Positions 1 through 8,923 are shown, counted from the first letter of the stretch. The stretch: 64,000 bases of DNA from Bacteroidota bacterium (GCA_018267825.1 JAFDXR010000010.1:1-64000), one strand, 5' to 3'. The notes: generated by a model not told the origin, from the sequence alone. A program made the numbers and translations.

Positions 1-50
1 GATCTGCGGGAATCTGCGTGTTCTTAATCTGTGTATGTCTGCGTGAAAGA
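1..50. repeat. short degenerate direct repeats at window edge
   Basis: Four near copies of the motif ATCTGYGKG (one is GTCTGCGTG) occur in the first 50 bases, with no coding frame over them. The array may continue off the left edge. Function unknown. Confidence 0.35.
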
Positions 51-155
51 AACATAGATCACTTCGCTCCACGTGCCGCTGAAGCTTATGCTTGCGCTGA
101 AGCTTTAGCATAGGCGCATAGCGGAGGCGCTATTGCTCGTAATGGCAAGAGATTA

Positions 156-2351
156 TTACCGGCCCGTGATATAAGTGTTAAAATACCCGCATTCTCTCAG
201 AATTTCCTGGTAGTATTTGGTATCCGAAAAATCATCCCTGATTTTCCTGAAATAAATTCCGGCTTTGAAATCGCCTTTATACGTATCAGGTTTGTGTTCA
301 AAAAATGTGTTTTGTTCGCACTTGGCAGCCATAAACAAACATTTGGTTTTGAATTCACGGTCTGTTGATTTGTCGTAGGCCAGCAGGTAATACTTAAGTG
401 CCAGGTCGCAGGTCATATCGCTTTCCATAACCACAGGGTTTTCATAGAAAAGGCGTGCATTTCCATAATAGGTCATGTTGTAAAATCCATTGGCCAGCAG
501 GAAATAATTCTGCGCAGCTTCTGCGGGTTTTGTTTCTGCTGTTTGCTTTATCTCGGTCATTTTCTGGATAAACAATTTACTTGTATAGGCTACTTTCTGC
601 GGAGCCTCGTGGTCACAGTCGTGGCAATCTTTGATGTGAATATTGAACGGATTGCCGAGCAAAGGTTTCTGATAACCTTCTATACCATTCATCACGCGGA
701 GTGCTTCAGGGAGATTGTTCTGTTGTGCATAGCGAATAGCCAGAAGATCCTGGTAGTCGGCTTTGTGAAGGCTTGCATGTTTCAGATAGAAATTCTCAAG
801 CGGTGTTTTCGCCGGGTTTTCAAAATACGCAATCATGCTCAGCACATTGTCGCTGGAGTTGAAGCGGTTTTGTACTGTGCCTGGCTGCACCATTTCGGCT
901 TTTTCATATTCGCCTTGTTTGGCGTATAAGCGGGCAATCATGTCGGCCGCCCAGCGTGTGGCAAAGCTGGTGCGTACATTCGAACTGCTGCTGTAAATTG
1001 TTTCGAGATCCTTCACAAGCGCTGTTCCTGAAGCTTCATCCAGTTTCTGGATCTGGCGTATTTTTCCGTATAAACGAATCAGGCAAACCTGGTCGCTTGC
1101 CATCTTATCATTGGTATGAATGCGTTTTTCAGCTTCTTTGAGGTGTGCATTTGCCAAACTGTAATTGCCACTGGCATAAGATAAATAGGCCGATGCCATA
1201 TACCAGAGTTCAGGTTTTGCGGTATTGGCTTTTGAAGCTATTTCATTAATAAATTGAACGGTGGGCTGATGAATGTTTTTCGTTATGGGCGTTGTTTTGT
1301 CATGTGCATCGTAGTCCGGCACATTAAAACCTTCTTCTTCGATATTCACAGCGCGTACCAGTAGTAAATCCACCAATTCCGATTTAGGATTGATCGTCAG
1401 AATTTCTTTCATGGCTCTTGTGGGGTCGTTATAAATTCCGAAGAGTTGCCAGAGTATTTCTTTTTCTCGGGTAGTCTTGGCAAGTGCCAGGCACTGGGCC
1501 CAGTCGCTTTCATTCTGTGGGTGAAACGAATAGTAGGCCGATGTTTTGAACGGCGCAAAACCATCATAGATCAGGGCATAAATGTAATTGGCTTCTCCGT
1601 ATTTTTTTTGTTTGTACAGGCAGGCGGCCTTATAGCCCAACGCACGCCATTTCATGCTTTCGCTGTTTTTGATCTGTGCTTCGTTCTGTGCGTATAGATT
1701 TAATGCATCATCGTATTGTCCGTTGAAATAATACAAGCGTTCGAGTTGAAACACATAGCGCTCTTTCATAAATGCATCTTTGGCAGAGGCCAGGAGTTTC
1801 TGACCGCCGCTTATCTGCTGAGCCAAAGTGATTGTGGTTTTTTTCGGCGTTTCTTTTTCTTCCCAGTAATTAACCACGGGTGCTACAAAGGTTTCATTGC
1901 GGCGTGCAAAGCCGGTATAGAATAAAAAAGCAATGGCTTTCTGAGCCGGATCCGCCACAGCGAGGCTGTATTTTTTAGAAGCCTCGGTCAGGTTGGCTGT
2001 TTTACCTTTCAGGGCAAAGATCATGGAATCTACCTGGTTCATGGAGGCAGTATAAAGCCAATAGTCAATGGCTTCAGGGCTCACTTTCTGTGCAAAATAC
2101 GTGCACCACTCCTGTGTATTAATGTGTTTCAGATCATCGCGAAACGAGTCGTCGTCGTTGCTACCATACAGGCGGAAATACGTGTCGCGGAAAAAGGGTT
2201 TGTACGTATCATTCGCAATAATTTCGGGTGTAAACATAGAGCCCTCGGAAGCGTCCCAGTCGCCTCCGGCACAAGCCATAACGGTTACTACGCCCAGTGT
2301 GCCGCCACTAATTAAAGACAGCCACAGTTTTTTCCAGTGTTTTTGTTCCAT
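156..2351 (-). CDS. large TPR-like lipoprotein of unknown function
   Basis: About 731 residues. The N-terminus has a basic start, a hydrophobic stretch and a lipobox-like VMAC about 30 residues in, so export and lipidation are likely. The rest is helical with repeated aromatic/alanine helical pairs (for example LERLYYFNGQYDDALNLYAQ), which reads like degenerate TPR repeats. The start MEQKHWKK is preferred over an ATG 21 bases upstream because the signal peptide follows it directly. It overlaps the 3' end of the upstream lipoprotein gene by 44 bases, so the two are probably co-transcribed. No enzymatic motif was recognised; a cell-surface or protein-interaction role is only an inference. Confidence 0.75.
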   Translation of the reverse strand: MEQKHWKKLWLSLISGGTLGVVTVMACAGGDWDASEGSMFTPEIIANDTYKPFFRDTYFRLYGSNDDDSFRDDLKHINTQEWCTYFAQKVSPEAIDYWLYTASMNQVDSMIFALKGKTANLTEASKKYSLAVADPAQKAIAFLFYTGFARRNETFVAPVVNYWEEKETPKKTTITLAQQISGGQKLLASAKDAFMKERYVFQLERLYYFNGQYDDALNLYAQNEAQIKNSESMKWRALGYKAACLYKQKKYGEANYIYALIYDGFAPFKTSAYYSFHPQNESDWAQCLALAKTTREKEILWQLFGIYNDPTRAMKEILTINPKSELVDLLLVRAVNIEEEGFNVPDYDAHDKTTPITKNIHQPTVQFINEIASKANTAKPELWYMASAYLSYASGNYSLANAHLKEAEKRIHTNDKMASDQVCLIRLYGKIRQIQKLDEASGTALVKDLETIYSSSSNVRTSFATRWAADMIARLYAKQGEYEKAEMVQPGTVQNRFNSSDNVLSMIAYFENPAKTPLENFYLKHASLHKADYQDLLAIRYAQQNNLPEALRVMNGIEGYQKPLLGNPFNIHIKDCHDCDHEAPQKVAYTSKLFIQKMTEIKQTAETKPAEAAQNYFLLANGFYNMTYYGNARLFYENPVVMESDMTCDLALKYYLLAYDKSTDREFKTKCLFMAAKCEQNTFFEHKPDTYKGDFKAGIYFRKIRDDFSDTKYYQEILRECGYFNTYITGR

Positions 2352-3336
2352 AGTATGAGATGTGAAAATCATTTAAATCAAAAAATACAATCCGGCGGAT
2401 CTGCCCGTCATCATTCAGATGCTCACTCAGTTGAGTGGCTGCAGCCAAAAGCTCGTCGCTGCTGAGTCGTTCTGTGCGGAGTTCATCCTGTTCCATAAAA
2501 TATAAACCGTCCTGCAGAAAAGAGTGTTTCACTGTGTAGAGTTCTCCTTTTTTTTGCATGGCAAAACGACTCGTATCGCTTTCATCGGGAATTTGCCCAC
2601 CGGATAACAAAGCTATAATTTTTTTATCGCGTTGTTGCACCTGCCAGCTGAAAATGGGTAAAGCCACATCCAGGTGCATGGGGTAGGAGGCTGCATAACT
2701 CACGTAGCGACCGGCATCTTCCGGATTATATATCGAGTTGGTTTCCTTCGGATCATGCAGGTTGCCCATATTGTAATACATCAGCATGCCTTTGTCGACC
2801 GGGGGGATGCCGGTACGCTGTTTATATTTTACCTGGTGAAGCCGGATAGTGGCAGAAAGCTGTTTCTCAGGCCCGGCCAATGTTTTCAGTGTTTTGAGCA
2901 GTTGAAAATAAGCCTCCTGCGATTTGTCTGACCAGTCGCAATCGATCTGAAACTCATGAAAGGAGTGACCTTTCATGAGGGTGTTTATTTTTTTATAAAT
3001 GTGTCCGGCCAGTCCGGCAACGCTGTCGGTCCTGGTGCCAAGCATGGTACGGTTGGTGATATACACCACCGGAATGATCTGCCAGCCGGCGAGCGAGTCC
3101 AGGTGACGAATGGTGCCGACAGGTATGGGTTGTCCCGATTCTTTATCGACATCAACATCAAACAGGCGCGTGTACAGCACGTTGGCCTGTAGGGTATGCA
3201 TGGCCTCCCGCTCGGATGCGTCTACTCCGCCCCGTGTTTTCCAGAAGTAAAAAGAGGTTTCGGTTTTATGCTTGTTGCACGATACCAGGAGCAGGCACAC
3301 GACGCACAGCGTTATATAATGACGAACCGCAAACAT
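2308..3336 (-). CDS. putative lipoprotein, unknown function
   Basis: 342 residues beginning with a short hydrophobic signal that ends in LLLVSC, a clear lipoprotein signal-peptidase II site with the cysteine near residue 20. The remainder alternates strands and helices and includes the stretch FQIDCDWSDKS, which reads like an active-site strand of a TIM-barrel glycosidase-type fold, but no family was recognised with certainty. It overlaps the start of the downstream TPR-like lipoprotein gene and forms a two-gene minus-strand unit. Its 5' end faces cysQ, with about 80 bases between the two starts. Confidence 0.75.
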   Translation of the reverse strand: MFAVRHYITLCVVCLLLVSCNKHKTETSFYFWKTRGGVDASEREAMHTLQANVLYTRLFDVDVDKESGQPIPVGTIRHLDSLAGWQIIPVVYITNRTMLGTRTDSVAGLAGHIYKKINTLMKGHSFHEFQIDCDWSDKSQEAYFQLLKTLKTLAGPEKQLSATIRLHQVKYKQRTGIPPVDKGMLMYYNMGNLHDPKETNSIYNPEDAGRYVSYAASYPMHLDVALPIFSWQVQQRDKKIIALLSGGQIPDESDTSRFAMQKKGELYTVKHSFLQDGLYFMEQDELRTERLSSDELLAAATQLSEHLNDDGQIRRIVFFDLNDFHISYYGTKTLEKTVAVFN

Positions 3337-3364
3337 GTTTTTCGAAACACTAAATATACGATGG

Positions 3365-3397
3365 TTGCCTGTATTTTCTGCATGCAGAGTATTTTTG
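3365..3397 (+). promoter_or_regulatory. candidate Bacteroidota promoter for cysQ
   Basis: A TTG box at 3365-3367 and TATTTTTG at 3390-3397 match the TTG / TAnnTTTG promoter pattern of Bacteroidota. The spacer of 22 bases is slightly longer than the usual 17-20. It lies just upstream of the chosen cysQ start. Confidence 0.45.
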
Positions 3398-3417
3398 TAT
3401 ATTGTATGGCAGAAGCT

Positions 3418-4248
3418 ATGAATTACACAGATTTGTTATACCAGGCCATCCTGGCTGCTGTTGCCGGAGGAAAAGAAATTCTGACCGTGTACGATACCGA
3501 TTTTTCGGTGGAGTATAAAGAAGACGATTCGCCCCTGACACTGGCCGATAAAAAAGCCAGCCAGAAGATTAGCGAAATGCTCGAACACCTTCGGATTCCT
3601 GTACTAAGCGAGGAAGGCGAACATACAGCCTTTGAAACGCGCCGCCACTGGAAACACCTTTGGATTGTAGATCCGCTCGATGGCACCAAAGAATTTGTAA
3701 AGCGCAACGGCGAGTTTACAGTAAATATAGCCCTGGTAGAAGAGGGGATTCCTAAAGTGGGGGTGATTTATTCACCGGTATTGAAAGACATTTATTTTGC
3801 AGCACTGGGTCTTGGCGCATTCAAGATCAACAAGCATGATTTTATGCGCATTGAAGAGTCGGTGCATACGCTCACGCTCGACAATCTGGTAGCTATGGCC
3901 GGAAAACTCCCTTTAGCCCAGGACCACAAAACGTACCGCGTGGTGGCCAGCCGTTCGCATATGAGCAGCGAAACATATGCTTATATCGAACAGCTGAAAA
4001 AACAGCATCCCGAAGTGGAGATTGTGAGTACAGGAAGCAGTATTAAAATGTGTTGGGTGGCCGAGGGTGTGGCCAATGAATACCCGCGATTTGGGCCTAC
4101 CATGGAGTGGGATACGGCTGCCGGGCAGGCTATACTGCAGCAGGCGGGCTGTGAGCTTATTGATTATGATACCAAAGAACCCATGCAATACAACCGTGCT
4201 GAACTCCTGAATCACTGGTTTATAGCCCGTCGCAAAGGCCTTTTATAG
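3418..4248 (+). CDS. cysQ: 3'(2'),5'-bisphosphate nucleotidase CysQ
   Basis: About 276 residues of the inositol-monophosphatase superfamily. The metal-binding signature DPLDGTKEFVKRNGEFTVN is intact, preceded by SEEGE and followed near the C-terminus by EWDTAAGQAIL, which together identify the CysQ branch. The enzyme hydrolyses 3'-phosphoadenosine 5'-phosphate to AMP, clearing a by-product of sulfate assimilation. The ATG at 3418 is preferred; an in-frame ATG at 3406 lies only 9 bases after the promoter -7 box. Further upstream reading-frame sequence is probably not translated because it runs antisense into the neighbouring lipoprotein gene. Confidence 0.9.
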   Translation: MNYTDLLYQAILAAVAGGKEILTVYDTDFSVEYKEDDSPLTLADKKASQKISEMLEHLRIPVLSEEGEHTAFETRRHWKHLWIVDPLDGTKEFVKRNGEFTVNIALVEEGIPKVGVIYSPVLKDIYFAALGLGAFKINKHDFMRIEESVHTLTLDNLVAMAGKLPLAQDHKTYRVVASRSHMSSETYAYIEQLKKQHPEVEIVSTGSSIKMCWVAEGVANEYPRFGPTMEWDTAAGQAILQQAGCELIDYDTKEPMQYNRAELLNHWFIARRKGLL

Positions 4249-4320
4249 GGGATGATTCCTGTATAAACCACACGGAAATAAGGCGCTTTTTTCGTAAATT
4301 TACCACTCTGAAAGTCGATC

Positions 4321-5766
4321 ATGCAAACACTTAAAAACTACATTAACGGGGAACTTCTGGAGCCCGTTTCCAAACAATACCTCGATAATTACGACCCATC
4401 GCGCGGCAAAGTATATTCACTGATTCCGAATAGCGATGAGCGCGATGTGGAGCTGGCTGTAAAAGCGGCTCACGAAGCCTTCCCGGCCTGGAGTGTAACC
4501 CCGAAAGATGTGCGGTCGCAATACCTGCTGAAGATTGCTTCACTGATTGAGCAGAATCTCGATAAACTGGCACGTGCGGAGAGTCTCGACAACGGTAAAC
4601 CATTGCACCTGGCCAAAACCGTTGATATTCCAAGGGCAGCGGCCAATTTTCATTTTTACGGAACGGGTATTCTGCACTATGCAGCGCATGCACACAGCAT
4701 GGAAGACACGGCAATCAATTACACGCTGCGTCAGCCAGTAGGTGTAGCGGGCTGCATTTCGCCATGGAATCTGCCGCTGTATTTATTCAGCTGGAAAATT
4801 GCTCCGGCGCTTGCAGCAGGATGTACCGTGGTAGCCAAGCCATCGGAAGTAACGCCCATGACGGCTTACCTCTTATCGGAAATCTGTATCGAAGCCGGAC
4901 TGCCTAAGGGCGTTTTAAATATTGTGCATGGCCTCGGTCCCAAAGTAGGCAATGCGATTGTGAGTAACACCAAAGTGCCGGTGATTTCGTTTACCGGTGG
5001 CACCAAAACAGGCGCTCACATTGCCAGCATTGCGGCGCCGATGTTCAAAAAAATGTCGCTTGAACTGGGCGGAAAAAACCCGAATATTATTTTTGCCGAT
5101 TGCGATTATCAGAAAATGCTGTCCACAACCATGCTATCGTCGTTTGCCAACCAGGGTCAGATCTGTCTTTGCGGATCCCGCATTTTTGTGGAGCGTTCTA
5201 TTTACGATACGTTCAAGGCGGACTTTGTAGAGAAAACAAAGAAACTGGTGATTGGTGCACCGCTCGACGATAAAACAAAAATAGGTGCAGTGGTTTCTGA
5301 ATCGCACATGGAGAAAATTCTGTCGTATGTGGAGTTGGCCAAACAGGAGGGAGGTATTGTACTTTGTGGCGGGAAGCGTGCTAAAGTAGATGGCGAATTT
5401 GCAAATGGTTATTATATCGAACCTACTATTATAGAAGGACTACCATACAGTTGCCGCACCAACCAGGAAGAGATTTTTGGGCCTGTAGTTACGATCACCC
5501 CATTCGACACAGAAGAAGAAGTGATGACTTATGCCAACTCTACCATCTATGGCCTGGCTTCTACAGTATGGACACAGGACATTACCAAAGCAAATCGTGT
5601 AGCAATGAATCTGCATACCGGTATTGTATGGGTAAACTGCTGGTTGCTGCGTGATTTGCGCACCCCATTCGGAGGTGTTAAATCGTCGGGTGTTGGGCGC
5701 GAAGGAGGTTTTGAAGCACTCGACTTTTTCACAGAGCCTAAAAACGTTTGCGTGAAACTAAAGTAA
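4321..5766 (+). CDS. aldehyde dehydrogenase, 2-aminomuconic semialdehyde dehydrogenase-like
   Basis: 481 residues, normal ALDH length. Visible motifs are the NAD-site FTGGTKTG, the catalytic glutamate in LELGGKNPN and the catalytic cysteine in NQGQICLCGSR, plus EEIFGPV and PFGGVKSSGVGREGG. The last motif and the overall sequence are closest to the ALDH8 / hydroxymuconic-aminomuconic semialdehyde group that oxidises ring-cleavage semialdehydes. A RidA-type protein resembling 2-aminomuconate deaminase lies 2 kb downstream on the same strand, which supports a role in kynurenine (tryptophan) breakdown; the substrate itself is an inference. Confidence 0.88.
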   Translation: MQTLKNYINGELLEPVSKQYLDNYDPSRGKVYSLIPNSDERDVELAVKAAHEAFPAWSVTPKDVRSQYLLKIASLIEQNLDKLARAESLDNGKPLHLAKTVDIPRAAANFHFYGTGILHYAAHAHSMEDTAINYTLRQPVGVAGCISPWNLPLYLFSWKIAPALAAGCTVVAKPSEVTPMTAYLLSEICIEAGLPKGVLNIVHGLGPKVGNAIVSNTKVPVISFTGGTKTGAHIASIAAPMFKKMSLELGGKNPNIIFADCDYQKMLSTTMLSSFANQGQICLCGSRIFVERSIYDTFKADFVEKTKKLVIGAPLDDKTKIGAVVSESHMEKILSYVELAKQEGGIVLCGGKRAKVDGEFANGYYIEPTIIEGLPYSCRTNQEEIFGPVVTITPFDTEEEVMTYANSTIYGLASTVWTQDITKANRVAMNLHTGIVWVNCWLLRDLRTPFGGVKSSGVGREGGFEALDFFTEPKNVCVKLK

Positions 5767-5770
5767 TAAA

Positions 5771-5850
5771 TACGGATAAATACGAATTGTTACGAATAAA
5801 TACGAATCAGTACGAATAGATACGAATTGTTGCGAATAGATACAAATCAG
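5771..5850. repeat. eight tandem 10-bp units containing TACGAAT
   Basis: Between the aldehyde dehydrogenase and the GxxExxY gene lie eight consecutive 10-base units of the form TACGAATNNN. Five units carry TACGAAT exactly; the first has TACGGAT, the seventh TGCGAAT and the eighth TACAAAT. The same heptamer occurs inverted (ATTCGTA) in the array downstream of the GxxExxY gene. Confidence 0.9.
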
Positions 5851-5905
5851 GAAAATATTGAATTCATAACTCCCATGAAACGTTTAATTATAAATCGGAA
5901 ACCAC

Positions 5906-6298
5906 ATGGGAATTACGAAACGGGAGGATTTAGTTCATCCGGATTTAAGTTATAAGATTGTCGGAGCTGCTTTTACTGTATTTAATGAATTGGGTGAGGG
6001 GCATCTCGAGAAGATTTATCAAAGAGCATTTGCACTCGAATTTAAAAGGCTGGGACTGAATTATAAAGAGCAGATTTATTGTCCTGTTGTTTTTAATAAA
6101 GAAGTTATTGGGAAGAATTATTTTGATTTTTTAGTAGAAGACCAGGTGATTGTTGAGTTAAAACGAAACGCTTATTTTTCAAAAAAACACATGGACCAGA
6201 TTACAAATTACCTGAGAGTTTCTGATCTGAGACTTGGTCTTTTGATCGGATTTTCGACAGAAGGCGTGCGGTTTAAGCGTATTGTGAATGTGAGATAA
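5906..6298 (+). CDS. GxxExxY family protein
   Basis: 130 residues. The family name motif is seen as GEGHLEKIYQ near residue 31, followed by a PD-(D/E)XK-like core: FDFLVEDQVIVELKRN has an acidic residue, then E-x-K. The family is common and often repeated in Bacteroidota and environmental bacteria, and its biochemical role is not established; the core suggests a nuclease-like fold. The gene stands alone, bracketed by two different tandem-repeat arrays that share a heptamer in opposite orientations, which suggests the gene and its flanks form a mobile or recombining unit. Confidence 0.85.
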   Translation: MGITKREDLVHPDLSYKIVGAAFTVFNELGEGHLEKIYQRAFALEFKRLGLNYKEQIYCPVVFNKEVIGKNYFDFLVEDQVIVELKRNAYFSKKHMDQITNYLRVSDLRLGLLIGFSTEGVRFKRIVNVR

Positions 6299-6330
6299 TG
6301 CGTGTGTAATTCGTATTTTTGCAGGGATTG

Positions 6331-6450
6331 GGATTAATACATTCATATGCAATGGGATTAATACATTCGTATGCATTGGGATTAGTACATTCGTATGTAT
6401 TAGGATTAGTACATTCGTATGTATTAGGATTAGTACATTCGTATATATTA
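6331..6450. repeat. five tandem 24-bp repeats upstream of thiL
   Basis: Five exact-length 24-base units start at 6331, 6355, 6379, 6403 and 6427, each beginning GGATTARTACATTC. Units 2-5 contain ATTCGTA, the reverse complement of the heptamer upstream of the GxxExxY gene; unit 1 has ATTCATA. A further ATTCGTA is at 6309-6315. The array ends 18 bases before the thiL start, so copy number could affect thiL expression. Confidence 0.93.
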
Positions 6451-6467
6451 GTATATAAATAATAGAT

Positions 6468-7505
6468 ATGTTAGAAAACAGTACAAGAACCGAGTTATCT
6501 GCCATGGGTGAGTTTGCCCTGATTAAGCATTTAACCGAGCATTTTGAAATAAAGAACGAAAGTACCCTGAAAGGTGTGGGCGATGATGCGGCTGTTATTC
6601 AATATGAGGCAGGAAAGCAAATACTTGTATCGACCGATATGCTGGTAGAAGGTGTGCATTTTGATTTGACGTATGTACCATTAAAACACCTGGGGTATAA
6701 ATCAATCGTGGTGAACCTTTCAGACATTTATGCCATGAATGGAACACCTCGCCAGGTTACAGTAAGTTATGCGGCCTCCAATCGGTTTTCAGTAGAAGCT
6801 ATGGAAGAGTTGTATGCCGGTATGCTGGTAGCCTGTAAGAAATACGGTGTTGACCTGGTTGGTGGCGATACCACCTCATCTACAAGCGGTCTGATGATCA
6901 GCGTTACCGCCATTGGTGAGTGCGAAGCCGGCCAGGCCGTTTACCGCAGCGGAGCCAAAGAAAAAGATTTACTCTGTGTGAGCGGCGACCTGGGCGGAGC
7001 ATATATGGGTCTGCAATTGCTGGAGCGTGAGAAATTTGTATTTAAAGATAATCCGAAACTGCAACCTGATCTCGAAGGGAATGATTACATCCTTGAACGC
7101 CAGTTGAAACCGGAAGCCCGTCGCGATGTGATCGAATACCTTCATAAAATAGGCGTGAAGCCGACATCCATGATCGATGTGAGCGATGGACTTGCTTCAG
7201 AGATTCTGCATCTGTGCACCAATTCGGAAGTAGGTTGCGAACTGTATGAAGATAAAATTCCGATCGATCTGCAAACCTATGACCGCGCCCGTGAATTTGG
7301 TCTCGACCCTACAGTGTGTGCCCTGAGCGGCGGCGAAGATTATGAACTGCTGTTTACGGTAGCCATGAGCGATTATGAAAAACTGAAAGAGGCAAAGGAT
7401 ATTACCATCATCGGTCACATAACCGCCAAAACCAGCGGCACCAATCTTGTTACCAGATCAGGAGGCTCACATCCGCTTACCGCACAGGGTTGGAAAGCAT
7501 TTTAG
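6468..7505 (+). CDS. thiL: thiamine-monophosphate kinase ThiL
   Basis: 345 residues of the PurM/ThiL ATP-binding fold. Motifs: N-terminal GEFALIKHLTEHF, the metal and nucleotide loop GVGDDAAVI, STDMLVEGVHFD, the NLSDIYAMNG helix, GGDTTSS and the second-domain MIDVSDGLASEI and LSGGEDYELLF. All are typical of functional ThiL, which phosphorylates thiamine monophosphate to thiamine pyrophosphate in the cytoplasm. The gene is followed closely by a small lipoprotein gene on the same strand. Its start lies 18 bases after the five-copy 24-bp repeat array, so its promoter is either inside or upstream of that array. Confidence 0.95.
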   Translation: MLENSTRTELSAMGEFALIKHLTEHFEIKNESTLKGVGDDAAVIQYEAGKQILVSTDMLVEGVHFDLTYVPLKHLGYKSIVVNLSDIYAMNGTPRQVTVSYAASNRFSVEAMEELYAGMLVACKKYGVDLVGGDTTSSTSGLMISVTAIGECEAGQAVYRSGAKEKDLLCVSGDLGGAYMGLQLLEREKFVFKDNPKLQPDLEGNDYILERQLKPEARRDVIEYLHKIGVKPTSMIDVSDGLASEILHLCTNSEVGCELYEDKIPIDLQTYDRAREFGLDPTVCALSGGEDYELLFTVAMSDYEKLKEAKDITIIGHITAKTSGTNLVTRSGGSHPLTAQGWKAF

Positions 7506-7530
7506 AAAATAATTGTATATTTATATTACC

Positions 7531-7872
7531 ATGAAACAATTCACCCTGTTATGTTGCGCCCTGCTTTTAATGGCAGCATGCGATAAAAAGAAAGCCAGTT
7601 ATAAAGGCACTGTCAAAGATCAGAATACCGGTGCCGCTGTACCTCAACTGTTGGTAACCGTGCATCAAAGTAAAACCGGCGATAACACGTCGACCGACAT
7701 TATTGTAGGGCAATGCTATACAAATAAAAACGGAGAATTCCTCATCGATCACACCGTTGGCAGCAAGTCCATGAAGAAATGGCTTACCGTGTATGAAGGA
7801 AGTAAAAAATTAGCCGAAAAAGACGACCTGGGGCTTAACGAAAGTGGCCTTGTGATTGAAGTAATACCATAA
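7531..7872 (+). CDS. small lipoprotein with carboxypeptidase-regulatory-like domain
   Basis: 113 residues from the ATG at 7531; the signal LLCCALLLMAAC ends in a lipobox. The mature part (YKGTVKDQNTGAAVPQ, later TNKNGEFLIDH) has the look of a carboxypeptidase-regulatory/CarboxypepD-like beta-sandwich common in Bacteroidota surface lipoproteins. The longer frame beginning at 7513 would place extra residues before the signal and is disfavoured. It sits 25 bases after thiL and 3 bases before the RidA gene, so it may be co-transcribed with them. Confidence 0.75.
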   Translation: MKQFTLLCCALLLMAACDKKKASYKGTVKDQNTGAAVPQLLVTVHQSKTGDNTSTDIIVGQCYTNKNGEFLIDHTVGSKSMKKWLTVYEGSKKLAEKDDLGLNESGLVIEVIP

Positions 7873-7875
7873 ATT

Positions 7876-8292
7876 ATGAATACAAAAATTGAATCATCCA
7901 AAGCGCCTGAACCTGTAGGATTGTATCCGCATGCGCGCCGTGTCGGTAATTTATTATTCCTGTCGGGTGTAGGTCCGCGTGAACGTGGCGCTAAAAAAAT
8001 ACCCGGTGTGGAACTCGACGACCAAGGAAATATTGTAAGCTACGATATTGAAGCCCAATGCCACAGCGTTTTCCGTAACATCAGATACATCCTTGAAGAT
8101 GCAGGCAGCAGCTGGGATAAGATCGTAGACGTAACGGTGTTTCTTACCAATATGAAGGTTGATTTTCCGAAATACAATAAACTCTGGGCCGAATATTTTA
8201 AAGATAATCTTCCCTGCCGTACGACCATTGAGATCAATTGTTTGCCAACACCGATCGCTATCGAATTGAAAGTTATTGCAACAATCGATTAA
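7876..8292 (+). CDS. RidA-family protein, 2-aminomuconate deaminase-like
   Basis: 138 residues. Features of the YjgF/YER057c/RidA fold are clear: LFLSGVGPRERG in the first third, the central DVTVFLTNMKVDF and the arginine motif LPCRTTIEINCLP. The form GVGPR instead of GQ.P is typical of the 2-aminomuconate deaminase subgroup. With the ALDH8-like dehydrogenase at 4.3 kb it could carry out successive steps of 2-aminomuconate metabolism; ordinary RidA-type imine hydrolysis is the alternative. It is a homotrimeric cytoplasmic enzyme in characterised relatives. Confidence 0.85.
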   Translation: MNTKIESSKAPEPVGLYPHARRVGNLLFLSGVGPRERGAKKIPGVELDDQGNIVSYDIEAQCHSVFRNIRYILEDAGSSWDKIVDVTVFLTNMKVDFPKYNKLWAEYFKDNLPCRTTIEINCLPTPIAIELKVIATID

Positions 8293-8309
8293 ATTTCAGT
8301 GACAGGCAT

Positions 8310-8819
8310 ATGACAGGAAAAAAGAAAATAATACTGGGGCTTGCTATTGCCCTCGTTGCCATTCAGTTTATAAGGCCCGATGCCAATGCCGGTGTGGCCG
8401 ATTCAGATAAGGATATAACACATGTGTTGTCGGTTCCGGCTGATGTAAAGAATATTCTGGTAACGTCGTGCTATGATTGTCACTCCAATCACACAGAGCC
8501 TATGTGGTATATGAACCTGCAACCTGTGGGCTGGTGGGTTGGGCATCACATCAAAGAAGGAAAAGAAGAATTGAATTTCTCTGAATTTGCTGGCTATTCG
8601 CCAAAGCGCCAGGCGCATAAACTGGAGGAAGTGGCCGAACAGATTGAAAGAAAGGAAATGCCTCTTTCATCTTATACCTGGGTGCATGGCAATGCCAAAC
8701 TGAGCCCGGAGCAGGCTGCTATACTCATGAAATGGGCCAAAGCCGGGCACGATAGCATTAAAGCTAAATTACCTCCCACACCTCCCGGTGGAGAACACAA
8801 GTCCGAACATCACGGATAA
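8310..8819 (+). CDS. haem-binding domain protein (single CxxCH)
   Basis: About 169 residues. An N-terminal membrane segment (IILGLAIALVAIQFI) precedes a domain with one c-type haem site, CYDCHSNHTEP near residue 50, and the conserved tryptophan-rich stretch MNLQPVGWWVGHH. This matches the Haem_bd domain found in Bacteroidota, where the protein is exported and binds one covalently attached haem. An in-frame upstream start at 8238 overlaps the RidA gene and lacks a signal, so the ATG at 8310 is chosen. The C-terminal tail is histidine/proline rich. Electron transfer partner unknown. Confidence 0.82.
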   Translation: MTGKKKIILGLAIALVAIQFIRPDANAGVADSDKDITHVLSVPADVKNILVTSCYDCHSNHTEPMWYMNLQPVGWWVGHHIKEGKEELNFSEFAGYSPKRQAHKLEEVAEQIERKEMPLSSYTWVHGNAKLSPEQAAILMKWAKAGHDSIKAKLPPTPPGGEHKSEHHG

Positions 8820-8893
8820 TCGTGTGTATTAACAAGCCATGTTATACACAAACTTGGCTTTCCTGTTTTGTAAACGTTTTATAACAATCAGTA

Positions 8894-8923
8894 ACAGCAT
8901 CCTCACAGGGTGCTGTTTTTTTT
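8894..8923 (+). terminator. rho-independent terminator after the haem-binding gene
   Basis: ACAGCA and TGCTGT arms (8894-8899 and 8911-8916) form a stem with further inner pairing and run into a T tract. The 272 bases from 8820 to 9091 otherwise contain only the presumed leader of the chitinase gene; no additional gene is seen. Confidence 0.75.

Noticed and set aside
3196-3417. Long N-terminal extension of CysQ
   Set aside because: It lies antisense to the 5' end of the neighbouring lipoprotein gene and precedes the likely promoter; the CysQ fold begins at 3418.
6331-6450. CRISPR array
   Set aside because: The 24-bp units are directly adjacent with no spacers, and no cas genes are near.
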